Both the position numbers and the translations under genes were made by a program. Of a DNA stretch of 64,000 bases, positions 53,001-63,295 are shown in pieces; positions within the stretch are counted from its first letter, which is position 1; each line of letters begins with the position of its first letter. The notes beneath the pieces are model-generated. The model saw only the letters and a program-made list of their open reading frames with translations, ran no database searches and had not been told where the DNA came from. The DNA lies in NCBI GenBank assembly GCA_973895155.1, contig OZ316896.1, positions 22,134,001 to 22,198,000 on the forward strand, written 5' to 3'. The DNA is from Marsupella aquatica (Eukaryota; Marchantiophyta).

Positions 53001-53931
53001 GCTTCTCTGCTTGATTGAGAGCTTTCACAGCACCCCAAGCCAAATCCCAATTGACCCTGGGGTCACGGTTTTCCTTCTGGTGTCTATTCCACACGTTTTC
53101 CAGTTCCGTCTCTAATTCTGGGGTGTTGATTAGGTTCGCATCCATTTTGAAATAGGTTGCTTTCCTGTGGTTACCTGGGTCCGTGCTCTGTTTAAGAACA
53201 AAAGTAGTAACCACAGGAATGTGATCCGAGACTGTTTCCCTACCGTCATGCACACATGATTTCACAAAATCACACCACTGATTCCTGTTGCTACTATAGT
53301 TGCGATCAATTCTAGACTGGTCATACCGATCAGACTTTCTTGCTTGTCTTGTGTAGCATGGTCCTGTCCGCGACCCTGCACAAAGATAGTTATCCACCAT
53401 GTCGAAGTGATCCACCAGTTTGTTCCAGGCCCGGGCCTCAGAACCATGGATGAATGCGGAGGGGCCCACAGCATCGTCCCATAGATCTGTCATATTCCAA
53501 TCTCCACAGAGAATCCAGTTAGACTCCTTGAGGTTCTCCAGTAGCCACTTCCAAAGCTCAATTCGGTTTCTTCGTTCATTAGGTGCATACACCGAGCCAA
53601 TACTGAGTTCCCCTACACATGATTGGATAGTAGCCCACACAAACGTCCCATCCCCTTTACTTCCCTGATCCACAATCTGGTACTGCTTTGGGATTAGCAG
53701 CGCCGCTCCCACTTTTTCTTCTGCGTTGCTATCTAAGATTTTCGTGCCTTCCTGGTCAATTAATCCAAGTTGGAAAAGCGCCTTCTTTTCTTTGATTTTA
53801 AGCTCCTGGAAGCAGCAGATCGATTGCTCCAACGAGTTGGTTTGTATCCATTTGCGCATTTGTTTCAATCTCACCGGGTCGCCCATCCCCCGTACATTCC
53901 ACTGGCTAATGGTAAGTTCTTCAGTCATCAT
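50005..53931 (-). pseudogene. LINE ORF2: endonuclease and reverse transcriptase, late amber codon
   Basis: ATG at 53931. Residues 1-245 are an APE-type endonuclease (SQWNVRGMG, FQELK, CGDWN, SRIDR, SDHIPV). The reverse transcriptase has LIFLKLDFAKAYDRV, GVRQGCPLSSLLF and the FADD catalytic box at 709-712. A zf-RVT finger lies near residues 1165-1180 (CGRCKSQFEHTEHLFFNC). TAG at 50355-50353 interrupts the frame after residue 1192. The same frame then runs on to 50005 with protein-like sequence (LLMEMCLSIWKERNA), so the original was about 1308 residues. The lesion is C-terminal to the RT and zinc finger. The start overlaps the ORF1 stop as TAATG. Confidence 0.93.
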
Positions 53932-56294
53932 TAAACGGATTTATTTTGGGTGGCCGGGTTCCCCTGTTGCCCACTCTTCTTCTCTCCTAAGGTTGTCTGT
54001 GTCTCCTTCCCTTGTGTGGTTATCTCCTGCGCTCCCTTGCAAGTATCTCGACTCGTGACAGTGGTCGAGGTCCGTGTGGTCTGCTCAAAGCGGAGCTTAC
54101 GGGGTTCTGTTCCTCCTACTCTCTGGATGTCATTGTAGGGAATTTCTTCAGGAAGAAAATCCGCCATACGTCTATCGCTCGCAAAGGTAGGAATCTCAGT
54201 TGGGTGTGAACTCTTCTTCGTCATTTTGGTTTGTTGTCTAGCTGGTGTCCCCATTTTGGTAGGAGACACACTTTCGCTGGCTCCCCAAGCCGTGGTAGGA
54301 GATGCGGCAGCTTTCCGTGCGTTCTTGGCACTCTCGGTCTCCATGTGATCAACTTCTTCCTCTTCTGTTGGACTGTCAGTAGTACACTGTTCCATCTCCT
54401 CCGTCTGACTTGAACTATTATTTGGGAGTATTGTCTCCAGTTTATCTTCCACCCCGTGAGCCCCTTCCGCCTCTGGGTTGAGTTGCTTTCCATTGTTCCC
54501 CCTTTCCCATTCAGTTTTAGCTTCTGTGTGGTCCGACTCTGTCGCTGTTTCCTTCCCCTTTTGCTCTGGTGGAATCTCTCCTTCTTCGAGGTCGGCTAGC
54601 TCAGTTAAGGCATCGAAGGGGTTGCTATCTCTGCCCTGATGAATGACTGTTCCTTCTACTCCGTGTTTGCCTTTGTTTAGTGTCCTGGTTTTCACCATTG
54701 TGAATCCTTCTGTGTCCACTGTACCTTGTGTGTTCCCTCTATTCCCAGTTGGGTCAGCAGCCATCTTTGCGTTCTGTCGTCCTGTATTTCCTTTCTCCAT
54801 GTTGGGCTTGTTGGTACAATATCTGGCTATGTGTCCTCGTTGTTTGCAGGCAAAGCATGCGTCTGGCAGGGTCCGGTAGATGACATCGACACGGTAGTTG
54901 CCTACCCCAGGTATGGTCATATCTATGTATTCCACTAGATCATCATTTAAATCACACAGCACACAGCCACGAATATGTGAGAATTTGCTTCTTGCATGTG
55001 TAGTCTGTGCGTAAAGTACCTTGCCAACTTTTGCAAGCATTTGGTTAGCGTAGTACTCGAAGGCCGGGTTAAGAAGCGGCAAGTCTACCCACACAGGAGC
55101 CCTAGTCGATTTCATTGCATTAGCATCAAAATCCGTTGTCCACGGCATGGCAATGACCATCTTCCTACCCATGCTGAGATATGGTTCCAGCAGGATCGAG
55201 TTTTGTTCCTCAGGTGTGGAGACGACAATCAGGAAAGTATATCTCGCAAGTACTTTAATCTGCTCAATTCGGATCCTCATTCTACGTCCTATGACATCGT
55301 GCGCCCATTCTTCAAAAAAATCCCGTGAGGGATTGAAATCTACTGTATAGACAATAATCCCTCGATTTTGCAAATGGAGAATGCGGCTAGCCACAATGTT
55401 TTTGTCTACAACTAAGATTTCTGACCTCATTCCTGGCGATGGCTTTTCTGGCACAGGTGGAAGGTGCGCTAATTGCTCACGTAGGTCGTCATTTGAGACA
55501 TGCATGCCAGCTTCCTTGTCCAAGTTATCGTCGTATGGATTCTCGTCCTCTTCATCATCAGGATAGCTCCTAGCATCGTCGTCTGCTTCCGGGTCCCACA
55601 CAGGATCACGGAAGCCAAAATTCCCTGCCATTTCCTGCTCCCCATTTGTTTCAGCCCCAGTGTACGAGTCGTCCTTCCTTCTCTGATTATTGAGTTGGCC
55701 ACCAATCTGGGTCCCTCCGTTAACTGGCTTGTGCCTGCTTTCTTTGTTGATTCCTTCTGGGCCCAGTGTGTCAGCAGAGTGTACAGCAGTGCTTAGGTTC
55801 CCCTTTTCCTGTTGTGTCCCTTTTTGCACCGTAGCTCGGTGGAGATCCGGCCAGGGTTGGATTCCCTGCATCTCCCTGTTCTTGCCAGACTGCACGTTGC
55901 TTGTGCGCTTGCCTGGCGTATTGTCAGATTCCTTTTGCCTCAATTCTGACATGCTACTTCCCTTGACATTGCCTTCTTTTTCTCGTGGTCTTTTCTTCAG
56001 TGCTGTGTTTTGCCCTCTTGCCATTGTGACCTCATGATTGATCTTGCCCTGTTCAGAGCTTCTGTTGCCACTTCTTTTTGCCATTGTGGTCCCTTCAGCT
56101 GACCACGAGTGCTGTTCTCTTGATGCCCTCGTCTCATTGCTCTGATTGGGTTCTCTTGCCGTTTGGATCTCCATGTCCGTTGGTCGATTTCTTTCACCTC
56201 CTTGTAAATCCCGGCTCTCGGTTCCGTTTGCCTCACTAGTCGTTTTCTTCATCTTCGTACCGAGATCCTGATCGGCAAGCTGTCCATTTTGCAT
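53931..56294 (-). CDS. LINE ORF1: RNA-binding protein with CCHC zinc knuckle, 787 aa
   Basis: ATG at 56294, TAA at 53933-53931. The N-terminal 230 residues are hydrophilic and disordered-looking. The middle (about 290-470) resembles the DUF4283-type RNA-binding module of plant LINE ORF1 (EILVVDKNIVASRIL, MVIAMPWTTDFDANA, APVWVDLPLLNPAFEYYAN). It is followed by the knuckle CFACKQRGHIARYC. The C-terminal 270 residues are acidic, Glu/Thr/Ser-rich. It would coat LINE RNA in the ribonucleoprotein. The stop shares its last A with the ORF2 start, suggesting ORF2 translation by termination-reinitiation. Confidence 0.9.
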   Translation of the reverse strand: MQNGQLADQDLGTKMKKTTSEANGTESRDLQGGERNRPTDMEIQTAREPNQSNETRASREQHSWSAEGTTMAKRSGNRSSEQGKINHEVTMARGQNTALKKRPREKEGNVKGSSMSELRQKESDNTPGKRTSNVQSGKNREMQGIQPWPDLHRATVQKGTQQEKGNLSTAVHSADTLGPEGINKESRHKPVNGGTQIGGQLNNQRRKDDSYTGAETNGEQEMAGNFGFRDPVWDPEADDDARSYPDDEEDENPYDDNLDKEAGMHVSNDDLREQLAHLPPVPEKPSPGMRSEILVVDKNIVASRILHLQNRGIIVYTVDFNPSRDFFEEWAHDVIGRRMRIRIEQIKVLARYTFLIVVSTPEEQNSILLEPYLSMGRKMVIAMPWTTDFDANAMKSTRAPVWVDLPLLNPAFEYYANQMLAKVGKVLYAQTTHARSKFSHIRGCVLCDLNDDLVEYIDMTIPGVGNYRVDVIYRTLPDACFACKQRGHIARYCTNKPNMEKGNTGRQNAKMAADPTGNRGNTQGTVDTEGFTMVKTRTLNKGKHGVEGTVIHQGRDSNPFDALTELADLEEGEIPPEQKGKETATESDHTEAKTEWERGNNGKQLNPEAEGAHGVEDKLETILPNNSSSQTEEMEQCTTDSPTEEEEVDHMETESAKNARKAAASPTTAWGASESVSPTKMGTPARQQTKMTKKSSHPTEIPTFASDRRMADFLPEEIPYNDIQRVGGTEPRKLRFEQTTRTSTTVTSRDTCKGAQEITTQGKETQTTLGEKKSGQQGNPATQNKSV

Positions 56295-56663
56295 CTCTTC
56301 CCCTCGCCAACCTCCAGCAGGTTCAGCAGCAGCGCATCCCTACGGGAGCGCCATTGCCAAGCTCCTCTTCGCCATCCTCTGCCCCTCTGCCCCCTCGCCC
56401 ATCCAGTATTGAGCTAGTTACCTCTATAATACCCGGATCTCAGACCAGATCTTGCTCTGGATACTCCTTGTGAGATTCTCGATGAGCCAGTTGCAGGTGC
56501 GCATTCTCTTTTCCTGTTCACTGCTAGCCTGCTAGGGAGCACTTTTGTTTTCTTGTTTAAAATTTACAACGTGGCTACTAGCTCTACGTAGAAAGAGGGC
56601 AGATCCCCATAAGTGAATGGTACAGCCCCATAGGTCAACTTGTAGAGCCCCTTAAGTCAATTG

Positions 56664-57245
56664 TACAGTGCTGCGGTTTCTGGCCAGTGTAGAGTCATTG
56701 CTGGCCATATAGCCATGGTAAAGCTCCTCCACATTCCATGGTGGCGTGAAATTTGTTCAAATCTTCTCCCTGGTATTATTCGCCAACTGGTTTTTGAGCT
56801 AAACTATTGGCAAATTTTCGCCCACCAGAAATTGGCTCCGGCCAGGGTTCACAAGCGTGTGAGCTCTTTCTCTACAGCTTCCAACCTCCTCGCGAAGGAC
56901 TCACCAATCCGATTCAATCCAACCGTCACCCTTTTGACAGCGGAATTTTCCCCATCTCATTTTGCTGCGGTTTAATTCAAGCGAGAGGTGTGATACTGTG
57001 ATCTCTTGGCCGCTTCGACGTTACGAGCCAATTTAGCGGTCAGGCTGTTGGAAGATGCTGCTGAAGTCATGTGACCAACTTCTGAAGCCAACACGCGTAC
57101 ACTCGCAGACGGGTCTTCGGATTTCTGATCAACGCGCAATCTACTGCTGTGGCCGAAGTCGTCAGTCTTTTCTCAAGCGAGGAAGAGCCCCATACAAGAC
57201 TTTCACGGATTTGCGACGGACTCTACATCGAAGAATCGGAGAACT
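56664..57245. repeat. 5' block shared with the SNTX-GTPase locus (right copy)
   Basis: Reverse complement of 29390-29960 with few differences. Similarity stops near 57245, about 290 bp before the GTPase ATG. It likely contains the promoter or first exon of the family. Confidence 0.85.
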
Positions 57246-57531
57246 AAAAATCTCTGCTCAGTCCCTCTCTGGAAGTGAGGGAGAATGGAGTTGTAGGAAG
57301 AGAATTCCAACGATTCGTATTTTGGACCTCTACTAACTCATTTCCACTCCTCACTCTCATCAATCATTCAGCAGTCATTTCTCACGTTGTGTTCGACAAA
57401 AAGAAGAACTTCAGGATTGGAGTTGTGTTGAGTTGGAGGGATAGGAGTCAGACAATTTCAAGGATTGGGACGTCCGGCCGTTACGTTTGCTCGGACTAAC
57501 AATCTCGGCTGAATCCCAGTCCTCAGTCAGC

Positions 57532-59418
57532 ATGAATAGGGCCCTTCCATTGCTTGGTCAGGATGCCTCCACAGGCTCCAATGGCTCCGTCAACATCTTG
57601 CTGCTGGGACAGACCGGGGTGGGAAAGTCCACACTGATCAATGCGCTACTGAACTATTGGGAATACCCTACACTGCGTGATGCGATGGCCGGTGAACTGA
57701 AGGTTCTGATCCCATGCAAGTTCATGCAGTCGGGCAAAACAGTACTGGTGGGCAAAGCGGACTCTCAAGAGGCGTGTACAAGATCACATTCCGTGGGCGA
57801 GTCCAGCACTCAGGCTTGCAGATCACATTTCTTCACATTGCCGGATGATCGGGTATTTCAGATCATCGACACACCTGGTATTGGCGACTCACGAGGCCTC
57901 CGACTAGACAAGCAAAACACTGAACACATCTTGCACTACCTTAATGCGAATGTGGATCAATTGCACGGGATCTGCATTCTTTTGAAGCCCAACGAGTCCA
58001 GGCTTACGCCCCAGTTCATGTTTTGCCTCACCTCATTGCTGACGAATCTACACAAGCACGCCGCCAACAATATCATGTTTTGCTACACTAACTCTCGGCA
58101 AACGTTTTATTCGCACGGAGATACTGATGGTCTAATCATAGAGATGCTCCGCAGGATCAAAGACAGACACGGTCAAGAGATTTCCTACAATGAAAACAAC
58201 ACATTCTTCTTCGACAGCGAGGCATTTCGCCTTCTTGCTTGTATCCAGCATGGAATGAATTTCCCAAAACATGTTGTCAATGCCTTCACCGGCAGCTGGG
58301 ACAAGTCCGTGGAGGAATCAGATCGCCTTCTTCGGACCATCCTGGAAGTGAAGCCGCACATCGTGGCAGAGACGGTGTCCCTGAATGATGCGCGGAAGCT
58401 GATAACAACGTTGTCTAGACCACTGGCAGAGATTGCCAACACTGTTGTAAGCAATATCGTCAAAATTTTAAACCAACGCAAAATAATTGAAGAGACCGAC
58501 AATGACAAAGGCCAGCTGCAAGCTTGTCGTTGGCGTAAAATAGAAGTGCTGGAGACTACCCCGATCAAATACCCCCGCACCGTTTGCACGGCCAAGTCAT
58601 GCATCAGGAATGTCAACAAGGTGACTGAGTATTCCACTAGATGTCATGATCCATGCTACCTTAAGAACGTCCCGCACGATACTATCGGACATCCGGCACT
58701 GCAGGGCTGCAGCTGTCTGGACGAGACGTTCAATTGTAAGGTTGGAAGTTGTCGTTGCAATTGGCGTTTGCATCAACACATAACGTACAGCACCCGCAGA
58801 GTGCTGAAGCACGTGGAGGATGAGTCGGTCAAGAAGCAGATAAACGCGAAGATGTCCACCAAGGAGATAGTGCAGCTGAAAGTGAAACAACTCCAGGAGG
58901 AGATCAACGACCTTGAAGCTGAGAAGAAAACGATCAGCACTGCTTGTGCTAGGTACGCCGTCTTCCTCAAGGAAAACGCTATCACTCCCTTCAACGACAG
59001 CGTCGATGAATACCTGGAGAGCATGATCGAACAGAGGCGCTTGATGAACGAGATGGACGAGGTGACAGGGCTGGAGAAGCTACGAAAGGAGCAGCAGGAA
59101 GAGAAAAGGCTCTACGAAAGGTCCCTGGCTGCGTCTTCGTCCCAGTCTGATTCATCGTATCATGGCTGCGCTACTCATCTGCTATTGAGGCGAGGGGATG
59201 TGCAGACAGTGCTGGAAACGCTTGAGAAACTGCCAATATCAGGCCCATCATTAAGTGAGCAGATCCGGGCCTCTAATCATTGTGTGAAAATCGACACACA
59301 AAGCAAGAGCGCCACTCATAGTAGGCCCAAGTTGAAGACCACGAATCGAGAATGGTTTGGCAAACGGTGGAGCCACGAGCTCACCTCCTTCACGCAGCTA
59401 ACGACTTCGCATATGTAA
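57532..59418 (+). CDS. P-loop GTPase paralogue lacking the SNTX half, 628 aa
   Basis: Starts at the ATG at 57532; the frame opens upstream only with TTG. It aligns end to end with residues from about 615 of the 1216-residue SNTX-GTPase at roughly three residues in four. G1 is GQTGVGKS (26-33), followed by IIDTPGIGD, the TNSR segment and a Cys/His cluster with CHDPCY and CRCNWRLHQH. A coiled coil and Ser-rich tail end it. The SNTX, thioredoxin-like and first Cys-rich parts are missing, and none is seen upstream. It is intronless and uninterrupted. It may be a free GTPase partner or regulator of the long form, or a domain-loss derivative; function is inferred only. Confidence 0.85.
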   Translation: MNRALPLLGQDASTGSNGSVNILLLGQTGVGKSTLINALLNYWEYPTLRDAMAGELKVLIPCKFMQSGKTVLVGKADSQEACTRSHSVGESSTQACRSHFFTLPDDRVFQIIDTPGIGDSRGLRLDKQNTEHILHYLNANVDQLHGICILLKPNESRLTPQFMFCLTSLLTNLHKHAANNIMFCYTNSRQTFYSHGDTDGLIIEMLRRIKDRHGQEISYNENNTFFFDSEAFRLLACIQHGMNFPKHVVNAFTGSWDKSVEESDRLLRTILEVKPHIVAETVSLNDARKLITTLSRPLAEIANTVVSNIVKILNQRKIIEETDNDKGQLQACRWRKIEVLETTPIKYPRTVCTAKSCIRNVNKVTEYSTRCHDPCYLKNVPHDTIGHPALQGCSCLDETFNCKVGSCRCNWRLHQHITYSTRRVLKHVEDESVKKQINAKMSTKEIVQLKVKQLQEEINDLEAEKKTISTACARYAVFLKENAITPFNDSVDEYLESMIEQRRLMNEMDEVTGLEKLRKEQQEEKRLYERSLAASSSQSDSSYHGCATHLLLRRGDVQTVLETLEKLPISGPSLSEQIRASNHCVKIDTQSKSATHSRPKLKTTNREWFGKRWSHELTSFTQLTTSHM

Positions 59419-59589
59419 CATTTGGAAGAGCAGGAACTGATTCCACATGCGGTGGTGCTGCGGGGTGGGGAGCCGGCTAATTACTTTGCTCAATCCGAGA
59501 TAGTTTGTTTCAGCCACTACCAGTGAAAAACTCAGTCGTGTTTTCTCTGATTTCTACGTACAGCTTTCTCAATCTATGATAGGCACTGT

Positions 59590-60800
59590 CACTTTGGAAT
59601 ACTATGGATATCGTTGTCATGTTTGATAGCCTTTCCTGCTGTCAACACTGGATGCTTGTCACCATTCTTGTGCTGTCAAAGTTTGATGCTGAGAAACACA
59701 TTCAGTATATGTCATTTTGTGCTTGATCTCATTCATTTGGTTGTCTGTCTCTTGTCTTTGTTGTCTAATTGTTACTCTGGCTCTTGTGCCAAGGTGATCC
59801 TTTTCTATGGTTTGCCCATATCAGCGACCTGTGGACTCTCCAATCAATATTTTTCGTCGATCGTTCACAAGGCATTGTCTCTCACTTCTTATGCTTGGCC
59901 CACAAACTTCGAAATTCGCGGGCCATCATCAAATTCCTCACTGTCTCCAGAAAAGGTTTGTTCATTCTGTTGATTCTGCTCGAAAAGGCTTTGTCTACTC
60001 ACGGTGACTAAGAAGGCTGGCTACACTTCATCCCAATGTGCTTGCTCCGAGCTTTTGTATTTTATTTTGCCAGCAAGTTGCTTATTATCCTATTAATGTC
60101 CTATTAATGGTTTATCCTTCGTTGTGGGGAAAGAATTGGCCGGTTCCTGGAAGCATTCCTGAAAATATTATATCAGCAAAATATTACACTTCATCCCAAT
60201 GTGCTTGCTCCGAGCTGTACTTAATTTATTAAACTGATAATGTCCTTCTTTCCCCACAACGAAGGATAAACCAGCCTCAGTTTCATATGGTCAGAGCTTT
60301 CATTAGCTCAACGATTACAATGGATCTTAGCTAAAGATTTCTAGTGAGACTCTTAATATGTAATAGGTCATATCAGATCGTATGTCGTAGTACTGACTTA
60401 ACCAAACCATGAATCAGCGTCTTGTCAATCCAACAAGAAGCGGAAGAGCAAACGAAATGCTCCTTTCTGACCTAACTGTCCAGACTGTTCTGTGATTAGA
60501 ATGAATGTTTGTTCAAGGTACATGTGAACTTTGTGTGCAAGATTGTAGTCAGAGCGAACTTACAATCTTCGAGAGCCTACCCATATAGAATATCGCCAAG
60601 ATTTCAATTTTGTTGGATTTGTTGTGAGAGCTCATGGGTATGCTTTCCTATGTCTGTTCTGTCTTTATGCTGGAGGTGACAGAGTCCGGTGACATGAGAT
60701 CGTCTACTAGAAGACCTTCTTTGAAAGCGTGGATGGTCTAGTGCAATTTGGTATGTTCGTTCGAGATGAGATTCTCACCTTTGTTTCATATAGAGCTTAT
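59590..60800 (+). repeat. 3' flank block shared with the SNTX-GTPase locus (right copy)
   Basis: Matches the reverse complement of 15840-17190 in order. The stretch 60280-60780 is about nine-tenths identical by eye, more than the coding regions are. No frame is conserved between the two copies, so it is probably non-coding. Confidence 0.8.
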
Positions 60801-61026
60801 ATTAGGTCAACGATTACAATGGGTGTCTGCTAAAGACCCATTGTATAAAGAATTCACTCCTTTTCATCATGTAGGAATACCATCATGTGAAATAAAAATT
60901 TCTTAGTCACATATTAGTATAATATTTTGCTCGTGCTCATCTGGAGGGAAGCTAGCAAATACAAAAAGCGGAACAGTCAAGTTCACTGTAAAACAAAAAT
61001 ATCTGATATAGATTTAATTTATCCAC

Positions 61027-62801
61027 ATGACAAAACTTACAGACAACACAATTGTATGATTTCTGTTTAGATAAAATAAGACTCCCTTTCTGGTCCACCA
61101 GAATGTTGTCTTTCACAGGAAGAACTTTGTTGATTAAGCATGTATTACAAGCCATACCAGTCTATCATATGATGTTCTTAAAATCATCGACTGAATTAGC
61201 CAAGAAGATGACTGCACTGTGTAGAAATTTTCTATGGGGATACAATTCGCTGGGAGGTAAGAAGGTACCGCTGGTGGCATGGGCTACATTAGCGTGACCT
61301 AAAGTGATGGGGGGACTAGGATTCAAGGACTTTCAAGGCCACTCTGATGCTCTGCTGAGTCGATGGCTGACTAAAGCGCTGGATGACCCTTCCTCGGAGA
61401 GGGCGCAGTTGTTTGGGGAGAATCTGAGATTGGCCAAGTGGCATAACTTTAAAGGAATACGCAGGAATAGTTACTCAATGAGAGATCAAATTTTGTTGTG
61501 CTCTCCTTCAAATTTTGGGAGGTTGAGATACACTGGGAGTTTATGGAAAGCTTGGGAACCCCTTCGGTCACACCTGATGTTTTGTCCGGCAGATGGGACT
61601 ATCCCGGGGCACTGGGAGATGAAGGACATGATCAAATGCTTGCAGGGATTTCAATCGCTAACGGAAGACTCTCAAAGCTCAATAGCTGAGGTGTGTGGTA
61701 GGATTGGACTCAAAAGAGTGGATGACTTGTGGTCGGTGAATGGAGGTTGGTTGTCAATTATGGAAAGAATTGACAGGGTGAGAGGTATCAATAGTGAATT
61801 ACGATTGCTGAGTAGACAAGTCATTAGTTCTATTTGTTCTGCTAGACGGTGTCTGACAGGAGGGGAGACAAAACCTGAGTTCTGGCCATGGGTGGACAGT
61901 GAAGAGAGGATGAGAGAATTCAGGATTGACAACAGGAGAGTGTATCAGCTGCTAAGACCACAAGGATCAGAGATAGGTAGACTTAACAGAATATGGGGCG
62001 GAGATAGGAACGAGAGAGAATGGAGTAAGCTTTGGCATAATCTCTGGACTTTGGACCTCTCAACAAGAGCTAAGACATTTCTTTGGAGTATTACGGCTCA
62101 AGGACTGTTTTCAGGAGTTCGAGCTCTCAAGATCAGCAAAGGAACAGGAAAATGTTTGCTGTGTAGTAATTCTTGGGAAACTATTCCCCATATATTCTTT
62201 AAGTGTATACATGCTAGGAGATGCTGGAGGTTAACATTAGACTGTTTGATTGGGTGCTTTACTTGGCCCTGTGTGGAACTCCTTCCAATGCTGGACTCCA
62301 CTGTGGGGAGAGACTGCACTCAGACGATTCGAGCTTGTATATTGTATCAAGTACTCTGGACTATTTGGCTTGGCAGGAACGAGCAGACCTTTGACAGTAG
62401 GAAACAAAGGAAATTTGACCTCAACCTGGTCTTATCAGAGATAGCAGACATGTTATACGCTTGTATCAGGTCTTCTACTCCGAGTAGAAAGCATACCAGG
62501 CTGCTTAGAGCTAAGGAGATGGTAGAAGAGATTAGGATCAAGCGATTGCCTGGGATTAGGACTAGGATAGTGTCTTAAAAGGATTAAAGATCAGGAGGTT
62601 AGAGAGGAGTGCGGACACTGGGTGAATGGGTCTTTGGGTCCTGGCAGTGGGGGCTAAGAATGTCCTGCTTCCGGGTGGCACCTGGCTGTATGTTGAGCAT
62701 TCATTTGCTCTGTGGTCCTTTTTGGGGCTTTTTTTTGTTTATTGAAGGCCTTCAAGGTCCCCCCCACCGTGGGATTCACGCGGAAAAAAAATTTTAAAAT
62801 T
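61027..62801 (+). mobile_element. 5'-truncated LINE with 15-bp target duplication
   Basis: ATTTAATTTATCCAC occurs at 61012-61026 and 62802-62816, bounding the end of a LINE ORF2 and an A-rich tail (62784-62801). It is a typical truncated target-primed insertion. It is a different LINE lineage from the one at 49539-56405. Confidence 0.85.
61052..62578 (+). pseudogene. LINE ORF2 C-terminal fragment
   Basis: Carries the post-RT region (LSFTGRTLLIKHVLQAIPVYHM, FLWGYNSLGGKKVPLVAW, MGGLGFKDF) and the zf-RVT finger (CLLCSNSWETIPHIFFKC). One in-frame TGA at 61295-61297 splits it, probably CGA to TGA (LARPKVMGG). RT catalytic residues and endonuclease are absent through 5' truncation. Confidence 0.9.
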
Positions 62802-62894
62802 ATTTAATTTATCCACGTAGGCGACATTTCCAGCCTATCTCAGACTTCGAAGGTTGAAATTGTTGTCTAGCCAAAGCTATCCGGAGCTTACAAC

Positions 62895-62981
62895 GCGTAG
62901 GCAGCCATGAAGAGGTGGCAGAAGTGGCCCCACTATGTGCGTAGGCAGCCATGAAGAGGTGGCAGAAGTGGCCCACTATGT
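62895..62981. repeat. 44-bp tandem duplication
   Basis: GCGTAGGCAGCCATGAAGAG starts at 62895 and 62939. The two units are nearly exact, one with an extra C. Confidence 0.95.
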
Positions 62982-63103
62982 GCGGATACACAAATTGATT
63001 AAATATTGCAATGGTGTGAGTGTCTCACCTAGGTACAATAGATTTGCACCTTACACCAATTGCTCTTTGTACATTACACCATTTAGCCAAGAAGCAGTAG
63101 AGT

Positions 63104-63295
63104 TTGTTCAGTGGACATCACCTAATTCAACGCTACACGAGACAGAATTGGTGCTTTCGAGAAGCAATTCAGAGTTTTTTCAACCGTGCTTATCTTTGTT
63201 CACTGGACATCACCAAATTCAATGCTCCGCGAGTACACGAGACAGAATTGGTGCTTTCGAGATGCTATTCAGAGTCTTTTCAACCGTGCTCATCA
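63104..63295. repeat. About 95-100-bp tandem duplication
   Basis: TTGTTCAGTGGACATCACC at 63104 and TTGTTCACTGGACATCACC at 63197 head two copies. They share ACACGAGACAGAATTGGTGC and TTTCAACCGTGCT, with a short insertion in the second. Confidence 0.9.

Larger units (their letters stand above)
49539..56405 (-). mobile_element. Full-length L1-type LINE, 6.9 kb
   Basis: The minus strand starts GGATGGGCGAGGGGGC, carries ORF1 and ORF2, and ends in an A-tail (T-run at 49537-49549). It is flanked by the 15-bp target duplication AGTATTGAGCTAGTT (49524-49538 and 56406-56420), so it is a complete target-primed insertion. The target is the 3' end of a Helitron-like element. Both ORFs are intact apart from one amber codon late in ORF2, so the insertion is fairly young. 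Confidence 0.93.
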
